Shown here piece by piece: positions 1 to 10,474 of a stretch of 64,000 bases of DNA; within the stretch, counting starts at the first letter, position 1; each line of letters begins with the position of its first letter. The translations under genes and the position numbers were made by a program. The notes beneath the pieces are model-generated. The model was not told the DNA's origin. It ran no database searches and saw nothing but the letters and a program-made list of their open reading frames with translations. Origin of the DNA: Euptelea pleiosperma (lineage: Eukaryota; Streptophyta; Magnoliopsida; Ranunculales; Eupteleaceae); assembly GCA_035048495.1 (NCBI GenBank), contig CM068546.1, forward strand, positions 17,862,435 through 17,926,434, in the 5' to 3' direction.

Positions 1-1600
1 TATATTTGATGTAGTATAAAGATCACATCGATCTTCACTGTCTGAGTTACTACAACTATTCACAGTGAACCCTTCTTTCGGCATCTTTATAGATATAAAA
101 GAAAATAACTATACGTAGGAACTCACTGGGTGATTAAACCGTTAATGAGTGAACCCGCTTTGATACCAAGTAAAATAATCGGTCCGTTCTCTTTAACTCA
201 AGAATACCTAGAAGGGGGGTGATTAGGTATTCAAAAATTAATCTAACATATCACAAGTTTACTGGTCAAAGTACGGTGATAAACTCGTATGTCTTAGTTG
301 ATTGATAAAAGGGTTATCACAACCGACTCAAATCAAATATACATCTGTGATATATTATTTTTCGTCGTTTGATTTAATCAATACAATTAAAAGAACAACA
401 ATCAAACATCCATAAGACAAATAGTTTTTACGTTGAAACCTTAGCCAAGGAAAATCATGGGACTACGTCCAAACAGAAAGTATCACTAACTAGAAAGTTA
501 AACGAAACAGAAATTGCCTACGTAACACCATTGCAAATGTAGCTTCCAACCTTAGCTAAGGCCCACTACTGATGCGTCCACGTCCTCTGAATCAACACTA
601 CGATTCCACGCGCGCCCTTCCAATCAAGAAGTATTGTCCGCTTGTTCAGTTTGGTACTCCCCAAACCTACCCTTTGATCAGTACTCCTTGATCTTAATTT
701 TCAACACTCCAGTCTCTACTGAAAGTGAATGATTCAGTACACTCTGAACTCCAAGTCGCTCCAATAGTGTTGAGACGCACTAGTACTCTCAAACTTGCTA
801 GGTTTAAGATTCTAAGTGGAAATCTAAGCTGAATGAAGATCAAGCACTAAACTATGATCAAAGAGAAGAAAAAACTCTCAAGTAAGTAATAAAGCTTTGA
901 ACTTTTCTTCTTCACACGGACAACTCTTAATAAATAAAATTCTCTCTTCTGAGTGTTAATGTGTAATCTGTAAGTTTAGAGAAGGGTTATATTTATAAAA
1001 CTTCGTAGCCTTGGGTCATAAGAGAGGTGAAGAATGTGGAACCTTGAATTTCGAATTTGGAAAGACCTATTCGTGCACAATCCAATCGATTGGGCTAGTA
1101 CGGATGGGTTTTTCCTTCGTAAATCCAATCGATTGTACCAAGGGTCCAATCGATCAGACTCAGAATGAGTTCTGTCCGTAGAGTCCAATCAATTGATCAA
1201 GAGACTCCAATCAATCAGACTTTGAAATAGTTTCTATTCCGTAGGGTCCAATCGATTGATCAGGAAGATCCAATCGATTGGACATACCCATATAGTCAAA
1301 ATCTTGACTAAACTCGGATCTGTCCTCTGACAAAGTTTGACCATTATATTTTATTTATTTTAAACCTATTCCTATGGTCACTAAGTCACGTACCTTCCTA
1401 TGTGAGCGAGCACGATCTTTAATGGACAAATGAGCAGTTACTCAGATGACTCCTATCGTCAACCGTCTGATTCTTGCTGTCTTTGTCTTTTAGTTATCAC
1501 GTAGTCGGCGAAATATGCATACCACAACATCTTCAACGCTACACTGGTGCTTGTAGGAACGGTTACAAAAATGTCTTGTGTCACACAGAATCTTTGCCAA
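1..1600 (-). mobile_element. Sirevirus-like Copia LTR with primer-binding site (leader, PBS, LTR; far end undefined)
   Basis: Read on the minus strand, positions 168 to 157 give TGGTATCAAAGC, close to the tRNA-iMet primer-binding site. Bases 1-168 would be internal leader, and the LTR starts near 169. The LTR has a C-run just before the PBS (G-run at about 215-220 on the plus strand), a TATAAATAT box at 989-997, and upstream of it a cluster of ATCGAT-centred palindromes (1081-1283). A TATA box, upstream palindromes and a C-tract near the LTR end match the organisation known for Sirevirus LTRs. The outer LTR end and any target-site duplication were not found, so 1600 is a guess. No coding sequence of this element lies in the window. 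Confidence 0.42.
1121..1283. repeat. Tandem array of about 62-bp units rich in TCCAATCGATTG palindromes
   Basis: TCCAATCGATTG or one-base variants start at 1081, 1124, 1145, 1184, 1206, 1247 and 1269. From 1121 they come as paired copies in three units about 60-63 bp apart. The core ATCGAT is self-complementary. The array sits upstream (minus strand) of the TATA box at 989-997, so I read it as part of the LTR promoter. Known Sirevirus LTRs carry repeated palindromes in this position with a different core. Confidence 0.6.
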
Positions 1601-2742
1601 ACTAGAATATGAAATTATTCTTTACATGTAGAACCAGGTTATTGTGCTATTATGTGTCATAACTGAAAGGCATAAAACTACAACAATAACAACCAAGGAA
1701 ATAACATCAAGCTCAAGCTTATGTAATCAAAGGTGGAAACTTTTTAACGTTTGTTTTATAATTAAACTTTGTCGACAATGTGAAGGATTGGTTGGTTAAC
1801 ACAAGAGCCACCAAACATATCTACAAAGTCAAGAGCGTCTTTACCTCCTAGAAATGGTAGTGGAAGGTGAACAACTATACAACTTGTTAACTTCCAAGGT
1901 AACGAGAAAAGGTTCTATGGTGGTAAAATTCACAACAGGGACTGCCTTACACTAAAGGAAATTGTACATGAAATCGGTGCTCCTTATTGATGAATGAGCA
2001 TCTAGCTATTATGCACTTGAGCCACACTGAATTAGACTACCTCTCAACCATAGACCTACAAAAGAAGAAGACTCTCCAGCAAGCACAATTGATTTAGAAT
2101 TAGTTACTTTATTAATTAATTTATTTTTGTTGGATTCTAATTCTAGATTTATTTGAAGTTTGGAAGAAGTTGAATTGTAGTAGGATTTTATTTATTTGAG
2201 TTTGATTAAGCTTGTGAAATTAGAGTGCAGATTTCCATAAATATAGGTTTATTTGATGTAAATATAGAGTTGATTTGCGTAATGGAATTTTGAGTTTAGA
2301 CCGAGCGTTCTCTCTTTGATCAAGACTTTGTATAGGGTTTTAGCTGACCGATGTGCATATGTTAAAAATCATATGGCTTGATCTATCAACATGCATCAAT
2401 TTTTGGTATTGGAGCAAGTTCGTTGCTCTTAATTAGTATCATTCAAATCATTTTATTTGAACCACCAATACAAAGATAAAAAATTGTTGTGACAAAAACT
2501 TTCCTTTTCATGCCATTCCCACCACCAAACATTGCCTTCCACGTACTTTTGGTGCACATCAACATCATAGCTATTTCTATTTTAATCCAATAGCCATAGG
2601 TCCAACCCACAACCCTTTTACTTGAGTCCAAATTCTATATAAATCCAATCGCCCATGACTCAACCCATTGACCCAACTGTTGACTTTGACTATAGACCAT
2701 TAACTTTGACTTTGACTTTAACTATTGGCTTAAGACCATTTT
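1601..2742. other. AT-rich spacer, no gene recognised
   Basis: No open frame longer than about 60 codons resembles a known protein here. A short run of CTTTGACTT-type repeats lies at about 2680-2725, just before the LINE. Part of this stretch may be the outer portion of the LTR that begins at 169. Confidence 0.4.
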
Positions 2743-2748
2743 ACTACG

Positions 2749-4960
2749 TTTATAAAATTTTGCCTAAGGTTCTCGCTCTAAGGCTTCGATGTGTAATTGA
2801 TAATGTGGTGTCTGATGAGCAAGGGGAATTTGCCCTAGGTAGGCAAATTCTGGATAGCATGTCGATAGCCAATGAGTGTATTGATTCCAAGCTGAAAAAG
2901 GGAAGGCCTAGTTTGCTGTTCAAATTGGATATGGAAAAGCCTACAATCATGTAATTGGGATTTTTTAGAGTATGTTCTAGAGCGTATGGGTTTTGGGGTC
3001 AAATAGAGAGGGTGGGTTAGGAAATGCATATACACAGCTTCGTTCTCGGTGATGGTGAATGGGTCTCCTGCTGGTTTTTTAGAAATTCGAGGGTTCTTAG
3101 GAACGGGGATCTGTTATAGCCCTTTTTGTTTGTGTTGGTGGTGGAAGTTTTCAGTCTTATGATGAAAAAAGCAAAGCAAATATTGTTTTAAGGTGGGAAG
3201 GAATGGTTTGTCAATTCTCACGTTCAGTTTGCGGATGACACCATTTTGTTCCTCGAAGGTGTAAGATTGACACAGTTTTTCTTAAGGGAATGTTATGATT
3301 TTTCGAGGTAGTCTCTGGGTTGCATATCAATCTTACTAAATCTGAGGTGTTCGAAGTATGCGAGGCCGAGGGTATTAATGAATCAACTTACATTTTGGGG
3401 TGTAAGGTGGGACGTCTTCCAACGAGATATCTAGGTTTGCCTTTGGGAGCGAGTTATAGGAGTAAGGCTATATGGGACCTGTGATTGAGGGATTGGAGAG
3501 TAGACTAGCAAGATTGAAAGCCAGATTTTTGTAGAAAGGAAGAAGGCTTGTGCTTATTAAAAGCACGCTCTCTAGTATGCCTCTATACTATATGTCCTTG
3601 TATTCAATGCCAACGAGTGTAGAAAGAAAGTGAGGAATTTTTTATGGAGTGGGAAAGGAGATTGCTGGAAAAATAAGTTTAGTAAGATAGAGGGTGGTCA
3701 TGAGACCAAGGGAGAGAGGTGGGTTAGGTGTGAGAGATTCACATGGGAAGAATGAGGCTCTGAAAGGGAAATGGTTGTGGAGGTTTGGGATTGAAAAGGA
3801 AAGCTTACGGCGTATAGTTATAGTTGGCAAGTATGGGGAAGGGGCCATGGGATGGAGAAGTGGGAGACCGAGAGGAGCATATGGTTATAGGGTGTGGAGG
3901 GGAATCATGAATGGCTTATAAAAATTCAAAGATGGAGTGATGTTTAAAGTGGGAAGGGGAGACAATGTCTTATTTTGGGAGGATAGATGACGTACGGAGG
4001 GAAACCTTAAGTCTGAGTTTCATGATCTTTTTCTTATTTCAGATAAGAAGTCAGCTTCAGTTAGCAAGATGCAGAGTGCAATTGATGGTCATCCGTCTTG
4101 GTAGCTAGGCTTTCGTCGTCAATTCTATGATTGGGAGATGCCACGTGTGGATACTCATGAGCAAAGTGGAAGTAACTCCAATGCTCAGTTCGCAGGGCGA
4201 TACTAGGAGGTGGATTTTGATACCAAAGGCAAATTTTTCGTACATTCACTTTATGGGGCATTTGATGGGCCGAATTAGAGGAATTTCTAGCGGCTAAAGT
4301 TTGGGATAGTAGAGCCCCATCCAAAGTACAATTTCTAGCATGGTGAGCAGTTCGGGGTAAACTTCAAACAAGGATTTCTTGTGGAAAAGAGGGCTAAGAG
4401 TGGTAGATCATTGCCCCTTGTGCTTGAAAAGTGGAGAATCAGTTGATCCTTTGCTTTTACACTGTAGAAGTGCATGGATTATTCGGATAGGGCTACTTAG
4501 GGAGTTTGGGGTGATATGGGTAGCTCCACGATCGATTAAGGAGTTATTTTTTGCTTGGAAAGGGAAGGGGTTTGGGAAATTGGATAGAAGGATGTGGGCA
4601 TTGACACCTTTAGCAGTTATTTGGGGTTTGCTGAGGGAGAGCAACAATAGGGTATTTGAGAACAAAGGCCTTCATTGGGAGCAACTTATTTTGGAGATCA
4701 ATGTGTTGGTTTATTTTTGGGTTAAATTGTACAAGGAAGGGAAAGGCATCTCGTTCGTTCGAGGAGCTCGTGTTCAATTGGTCCGATATGGTTAGTAGAG
4801 GGAGGGCTTAGAAGTGGTATCATGTTGGGTCTTTTACTTTTCAATTATGCATTGATTATTTGTCTTCGATCCCTATTTAATTTGTTTAGGTTTTTGGTAG
4901 GCATTCTCAGCCTCTAAAAGCTTCAATCTAATAAAATTTATACTTATAAAAAAAAAAAAA
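2749..4960 (+). mobile_element. 5'-truncated L1-type LINE (RT fragment to zf-RVT and poly(A))
   Basis: Broken frames follow the order of a plant L1 ORF2. The RT fingers begin at about 2755 (VYKILPKVLALRLR) with GRQILDSMSIANECIDS after it. The QFADDTILF-type catalytic motif is at about 3225, and the post-RT thumb is at 3400-3900. A zf-RVT region follows at about 4379-4795 (CPLCLKSGE ... LLLHC, then an ESNNRVFENK-type end). The 3' end is ATTTATACTTATAAAA with an A-run at 4948-4960, the same tail as the LINE ending at 34926. The 5' endonuclease half is missing. ACTACG at 2743-2748 recurs at 4960-4965 and may be a short target-site duplication. Many stops and frameshifts show an inactive copy. 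Confidence 0.85.
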
Positions 4961-4965
4961 CTACG

Positions 4966-5479
4966 GCTGTTGTTCATTGGGGCTTCGGTCGTTGGCCCTC
5001 CTGTTATTAGGTCACCAATTTCCTTGACCTCCCAACACTGGGCAGGCGTCAAGCCCCATACTTCATTCAACAAAACTCCCTCCAACTCGATCAATATCAA
5101 CATGGGATGTGCCGAAAAATGTGAGCGCCTTACACAAAACAACTTTTTGGCCATTGCTTGCAGCCCTTCCACGATGGATTTGTCCGAAAACCCTGACCTA
5201 TGTAGAAAAGGAATGACTAACCCCTATGAATCAACTGAAGGAGACAGCTCTCAAACTACATCCTTTGGGATTCTTGTTCAAGGTCATCAAAGAAATGATC
5301 TTCCTCCGACTTAAATCGATCAAGCGAGAGGCTGAAATTTAATCAATTCAGAACAACATTCAACCCAAATTGTAGTTAAAAGCAAAAAAAAAATGAAACC
5401 GGTGTTCTCAACTCGAGTATTCTAAAGTACTATGCAATCTCATACAATTAATGAATTGCACTAGACCAAATATAACATA
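4966..5479. other. Unrecognised spacer with a 114-codon open frame
   Basis: A plus-strand frame at 4970-5314 and a minus-strand frame at 4873-5172 are both open. Neither matches a family I know, and neither has a clear start context or domain. I treat them as chance frames. The sequence separates the LINE tail from a Copia relic. Confidence 0.35.
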
Positions 5480-6430
5480 TATTCTAGGCAGAGTTATTAG
5501 ATACACTAGTAATCTAGGGCAAGATCATTAAGATGCCCTAATCAAAGTATTGAGATATATTAAGTAAACTTTAGGCTATGGTATTCATTAGGGTCTCGGC
5601 TCCATTGACAGATAAAATGACAATGACACAATATAAGCCATGTGGCACACTGTTACAGGACACTGACCGTATGGATGTTTGTCCTATCCCATGGTGGACC
5701 TACAAACCAAAAATCAGCCTGATTAGTGATTTATAGGCTTTGGATTGGACTTATTTTCATGGGCTGATCTCAACTGTGAGAATTTGAGCAGTATTTGAGG
5801 TACAAAGATGCAACACTTATAAATCATTAATCAGGCTGATTTTTAGTTTGTAGGTCCACCATGGGATAGGACAAACATCCATACGGTCAGAGTCCTGTAA
5901 CAGTGTGCCACCTGGCTTATATTGTGTCCTTGTCATTTTATCTCTGTCAACGGAGCCCGACCCTATTCACTATAGTAGATATCCTATTATGTTAAAAGGA
6001 TAAAGTGATACCATCTAAATTTTGGATTATGATGAATCTAAGTCCACGAGTAGATATGTCTTCACTCTTGGAGTAGATGTAATGTCAAATCTACCAAACA
6101 GACTTACATTGTACGGTCCATAATGGAATCAGAGTTTATAACTTTAGATAAATTTGTGTGGAAGCAAAAATATATGGCCAAAGCTTGTATCGGCCACTTC
6201 TATCCATTGTGATTGCCAAGCTTCTATTACCAAAAGAAGAATTTTATAATGGAAAATTATGACATATGCATCGAAGATAGTTTTCAATAAGATATGGTTA
6301 TTAAAAGACGGGATGACAGTCATTGCCTTGGTAAAATCAAAAGAAAAATTGGTTGATTCACTAAGATACTAGCTAGAGCGTTGGTTCATAGTCCATCGAA
6401 GGAGATGGGGCTAAAGCCTATAGATAAATA
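5480..6430 (+). mobile_element. Copia RT-RNase H relic, interrupted by a MITE
   Basis: Translated piecewise, the sequence shows the C-terminal part of a Copia polyprotein. Before the MITE there is a DALIKVLRYIK-like segment (about 5530-5580). After it come a DESKSTSRYVFTLG-like RNase H motif (about 6030-6075), an IHCDCQASI-like catalytic block (about 6200-6230) and a VKSKEKLVD-like tail (about 6335). The reading frame has several stops. The type (KSTSGYVFTLG) is that of the Tork/SIRE-like group and differs from the GRGKLG-type Copias later in the window. No LTR was found beside it. Confidence 0.72.
5591..5963. mobile_element. Foldback MITE of Mutator (MULE) type, 373 bp
   Basis: The element starts GGGTCTCGGCTCC and ends with the near-complement GGAGCCCGACCC. 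About 150 bp at each end (5591-5740 and 5815-5963) are inverted copies of each other around a loop of about 70 bp. It is flanked by TATTCATTA (5582-5590) and TATTCACTA (5964-5972), a 9-bp target duplication with one mismatch. A 9-bp duplication with long terminal inverted repeats is typical of Mutator-like elements. It has no coding capacity. It lies inside the Copia relic and so is younger than it. A related copy is at 44235-44640. Confidence 0.85.
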
Positions 6431-6477
6431 AATCACCAACGATGAGAATCAAACCTTTGTGACTGGAAATACCAAGA

Positions 6478-6555
6478 TATAGGTTCAATGGTAAAAACAA
6501 GTTGCTTGAGTAATTGCTAGGGTACAACGTAGGAGTTCAACTCTATTCTCACCTA
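6478..6555 (+). other. tRNA-like segment (weak)
   Basis: ATAGGTT at about 6478 can pair with CACCTAT at about 6549 except for one base. A D-arm-like TTCAATGGTAA and a T-arm-like GGAGTTCAACTC lie between them at roughly tRNA spacing. The arms do not form a full cloverleaf, so this is not a working tRNA gene. It could be a decayed tRNA-derived SINE head or chance. Confidence 0.2.
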
Positions 6556-6596
6556 TGATGTTGAAGTAACACATGTATCTGTTTGATGGGCGTCAA

Positions 6597-6927
6597 AGCT
6601 GCGTTTGGTAAAACTTAATTTCAGCACTAAAAACTTAGGAGTGTTGAAAGCTTAATGACTTGTGTCTGAATTAGATCCTTAAGTAAAGATCTTATGTCTG
6701 AAAATTAAGTCAACAACATTGTAGGTTTTTTAAAATGTTTATTAGGACACTTTGTAAGTTTTTTAAAGAGATGTTTCATAAAAAAAAAAAACATTTTTTA
6801 TGTTAAAGAAAATCTTAGAATTTTTTTTAAAGATGCTTTCACTACCACATTGGGAAGAAGACTTAAATAAGTCACTGAGACATTTTGAATTTCAGGACTT
6901 AAAAATAAATCGGTTACCAAATGTGTA
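6597..6927. mobile_element. Possible decayed hAT-type MITE
   Basis: The left end (GCGTTTGGTAAAACTTAATT) and the reverse complement of the right end (CACATTTGGTAACCGATTTA) are imperfect inverted copies. The TTTGGTAA motif is common at ends of plant hAT MITEs. The interior is AT-rich with an A-run near 6780 and no ORF. I could not define an 8-bp target duplication, so the boundaries are approximate. Confidence 0.38.
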
Positions 6928-7764
6928 CTGGTACAAGACCATCTCTATCTTTTCACTACTAATGCATCTGTAATTATCTAATTACTTTTATATCCTTGAA
7001 TGAGAGACATGGCTTTCTTTCTCTCTTAATAGAGTGAAACTGTAGTGCCTTTTCTATTTATTTCAGCGTTATACAGAAAAACTAAGCAGAGAACCAAATT
7101 TCAAATGCTTTTTTCGAGGGAAAGACATCTCGACTATCACAGTGCTAGCTTAGGAGGGATATCGATTGTTGTATCGTGGTAGATCTGCATCAAGAATCTT
7201 GCTACACCAAAGAACGTAAAATACCTTTAAGACAGCACAATTTCACATGCCACTTTGCTAATCCGGTTAATTGTTCTCTCATCTTATTTGTCAGGTTACA
7301 AACTTTGTTTGGACTTTTGTTGGATTATCTACATATCTACATCTTGTTCGAGTTGAAGAATATTGATTATTCTGGCACGTGCATATTTTATATTCAAGTC
7401 ATATATATTGCTGGAATATTTCTAGTATTTACTTGTGAAAATTTCGAATCTAATCTGAAATTCTTCCAACTAGAACTTCTAAATGCATTGAAAAAAGAGG
7501 ACCAGTAATCCTGATCTGAGGAATAGAGTGAGGTCTCTTAACATGTTGGAAGACAGTTTAAACAGGGCTATTTTTCCATATTTTTTTTCAATAAAAAGCT
7601 TCCGAACAGCTTCAAGGAATCCAAGTAATCAGAGGCCACCCAAGGATTAATCCAAGTAATCAGTGGTTCACTGTAAAGAAATCTATGGAATGCTAAGAAA
7701 TGAAAGGGAACAAAATAATAATAATTTCTTACCTGCTTGGCACTCATTTCTGTGAAATACAGCT
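6928..7764. other. Downstream flank of the host gene; no other gene recognised
   Basis: The one sizeable frame (7176-7508, plus strand, 110 codons) is hydrophobic and AT-driven with no recognisable domain, so I do not call it. On the minus strand a strong splice-donor match, CAG then GTAAGA, lies at 7735-7728, about 120 bp beyond the host stop codon. Two ATCAGTGG/ATCAGAGG-type short repeats lie at about 7620-7670. Confidence 0.4.
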
Positions 7765-7770
7765 TTTATT
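7765..7770 (-). terminator. Poly(A) signal AATAAA of the host gene
   Basis: On the minus strand AATAAA occurs 86 nt beyond the TAG stop at 7858-7856, in an A-rich context. The distance suits a plant 3' UTR. It supports 7856 as the real end of the reading frame. Confidence 0.45.
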
Positions 7771-7855
7771 TTTTTGTTAGCCTACAATTTGAATCCATTT
7801 GCTAAAATGTCAAGTTGCTAAACAGCAATTCCCAGCAGAGGCCCAAAAGCTGATA

Positions 7856-10474
7856 CTACCCACTACCTGCCAAATCCACCAAGTGCCCAATCACATCTTC
7901 AAGGTGAGAAAGATGAGTCGAGAATTTTTCATGCAATTCCGTGGAGTCAGTCTGCTGTTGCTGCCACAGAGCAAGACCATCACCTATAACCTTCAAACCG
8001 CTCTGTAGCAATGCCATTCCTTCACAAATTCCATCAGGAAGCTTCCTTTTCTTGGTTGCTTGCTTTTCACCATCGACCTCCATGATTTCATATCCCGAAG
8101 CCTCTGGATCAAATTCTAAGATCTTTTTAACTGTTTCCTTAAGCCTCAGGCCTTCCTTCACAAGCATCCCAAGTTGCTCTGTGCAAGGTGCAACAACAAG
8201 CAGAGCCACTTCCTTCTCAAGAAAAGCCTTCAATTCAGACATAAACCTACCCTCATTTGCTTCATTCCCCATCTCTATATCGAATGAAAGTGCCGCATCA
8301 GGTGGTACGAATCGCCATAGTTGGTTGCAAGAAGTACGGGCTGCGAAATATCCAAAAGCCGTGACTGCCAAATGAACAAACGCCCAGTGCCGCTCCCTCA
8401 ATAACATGCAATACAACTCCCATACGGCAGAGCTCTTTGCACTTCCCTCACCTTCTCCTAGTTCCATGTGACCAAGGCCTGCCATGAAAAGGGCCAGATC
8501 TGGTTTGCATTGATACAAGCAAGTATCTGAGGCAGCAGAACCCGTGACAAACAAGGTTTGAAGCTCCAAGATGACTTCTTCCATCTCATCAGATGCATAT
8601 AGATGCTTCATGTTTGAGATAATAACTAAAGCCTGGCCAAGAAGTTTACAGTAGTGCTCCTTCAAACTGTCAGCAGCACTTCTGTATCCATGAATAACAG
8701 CAACTGTGAACTTCAGGGTCCTGGCGTCAATATCAGAAGCACTGATCCGGCTGCATGACAGAAGAAATTTATCACTCAAATTTATAATCCAAGAAGCATC
8801 TCAATTCTCATTATGATAATGACCAACTAGCATTTAAACTCAGAAGGTCACAACTTACAGGCAGCGAAAGGCCGAAGCCAGAGCATAGACTGGTACCCCA
8901 AGTACACATGAATTGCAAGATCTTGACAAGTTATCCACCCGAAGTTTCGTATCATTGTTCTCTATGAAGCTGAAATATGCAGTAATGATTCTTTGAATAG
9001 CAAGCTTTTTCAGGTTATCTGATAACAAATTCAGCGGGAATCCTTCCATGAGCAAGGTTATGTACATAACAGATGACAACACTGATCTATCATCACTGAC
9101 AATGGAACTGTAAACTTGATCTATCGTAGATGGTATGGCGTAAGAAAGAAGCATGCAGATTGATCTTGCCATCTTCCTCAAAGAAGAGCCAGGCAAAAGG
9201 AGTGGTTCGGAAGTTGCCATAAACTTGAATAAAGAACAGAGTCTGTCAATGATGTTGTTCACCGTCTCTATCTCAGCATGACGCACAAAAAAGCACCAGA
9301 GTTCCATAATAATCTCCCAGAAAAGAAAGTGAGGATGAAGAAAGTTCTCAAGTAGGAAAGACTCCACCTCTCCCCAAGCTGTACTTGAAGAGGCCAAAAT
9401 CATGAAGGTCTTTAGTGCATGCAAAACAGAAGGAAACATGGGTTGCCAAGCTAACTCTGCCGTTGGTCCAGAACCATATAATAAAGGTATGTGCAAAACA
9501 AGAACGGAAGAATAGACATCTTCATCTATCAAAAGATCCAAAAGCCATCCAAGCTTTCTGGAGATTCCCAGTCCTATATCTTCTCCAAGATCATGGGAAC
9601 TTTTGAGAAGATTAAGAAATAAGGCAACCCGGCCAAGCACTAACATTCTTGCTCTGGGCATAGCTTCACAAGTTACAGCAAATATTTCATCCATTGAAGT
9701 TGTTGGAGTTGTACCAATTTCCTCCGGATGAGTAGAACTTGAATGGCCTTTATCTGGGAACAACCAGTCTAAAATTTGGAGCTTCGATTCCTGTTTCACT
9801 TCAGCTGAGTTTAGCAAGGTATGAAGTAGAAGCATGGAAGTTGGCTCCAAAAATTCTGCCAATGCTTCACTGGAAGCTTTGAGATGAGTTTCTTTGCTCA
9901 AAAAAATGCCAAAGGATGAAATCATCAAGACACGTAGTGTTATCTCCCTGTATACTGCGAATGCTTGGCATGGGTATTGACAGAATATTCGAACAGCGTT
10001 AATGAGGTAAAATTTTACAGGAAGGAATGTCCTTTTAGCTTCACTTACTGCAATGTCTTCCTTGTGTGCTGCAGACCATGACTCAGCTGCGCACCTCAGA
10101 GACTCAGTGGCCAGTGAAATTAGGGTTAAAATAATATCTGCGACATTCACTTTTACAGCTAGAGCCCCCTTACCAAGCTGCAGTAACGTAACCACACCTT
10201 TCCATGATACATTAAGAACCGTCACCAGACTACCACCACCAGTAGCCGCAAGGATGCCCAATTCATACAGATTTTCTATTGTGCATGTTGTTATATTAAT
10301 AACATGATTCAAATTATCGACCGTTTCACTATCCATGGAATCTTCAGCTCCCTCAGTTCTCGCGCCACAGGATTCCCAATTTAGGGCTTGGGAATATGTT
10401 CTGCATAGTCTTATTGCAGCGTCCAGGACCACCTGTGCCACCTTCAGTACTTCTGAAGCAATTGAATGAAATCT
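7856..10474 (-). CDS. FLIP: FLIP-like protein (FIGL1-interacting, FIRRM/DUF4487 family), last two exons
   Basis: Two exons: 10474-8859 (acceptor CTCAAACAG, donor CT then GTAAGT) and 8750-7856 (acceptor TCATGCAG), separated by a 108-bp intron. They join in frame (CT+C, giving ...FRCL-RISASD...) and end at TAG. With the upstream exon at 32601-32452 they give 886 residues, mostly amphipathic helices as in an ARM/HEAT-like scaffold. Near the C-terminus are LWRFVPPDAALSFD (about residue 730), followed by a MSELKAFLEKE helix, and a basic KKRK patch (about 820). The segment around FVP...LKAFLEKE recalls human C1orf112/FIRRM and Arabidopsis FLIP (about 1,000 aa). This match is from memory, not a search. 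In Arabidopsis FLIP binds the FIGL1 AAA-ATPase, controls RAD51/DMC1 and limits meiotic crossovers. There are no stops in about 2.5 kb of exon, unlike every other frame here, so the gene looks functional. The N-terminus is missing. Confidence 0.68.
8751..8858 (-). other. 108-bp intron of the FLIP-like gene
   Basis: On the minus strand it starts GTAAGTTG at 8858 and ends CTTCTGTCATGCAG at 8751. It splits one codon between its second and third bases. Both neighbouring frames run into stops if it is not removed (at 8855 on the upstream side), so splicing is needed. Confidence 0.85.

Noticed and set aside
4970..5314. 114-codon plus-strand frame after the first LINE
   Set aside because: No recognisable family, opposite-strand frame equally open, and no promoter or splice evidence.
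7176..7508. 110-codon plus-strand frame beside the host gene
   Set aside because: Hydrophobic AT-driven composition, no domain, lies opposite the host 3' flank; probably chance.
7941..8375. 144-codon plus-strand frame antisense to the host exon
   Set aside because: It is a mirror of strongly coding minus-strand sequence and shows no features of its own.
8855..10441. Treating the 528-codon frame ending at 8855 as a complete protein starting at 10441
   Set aside because: The first codon there is GTG inside a longer open exon that starts at a good acceptor (10474), and the stop lies just inside the intron after a GTAAGT donor.
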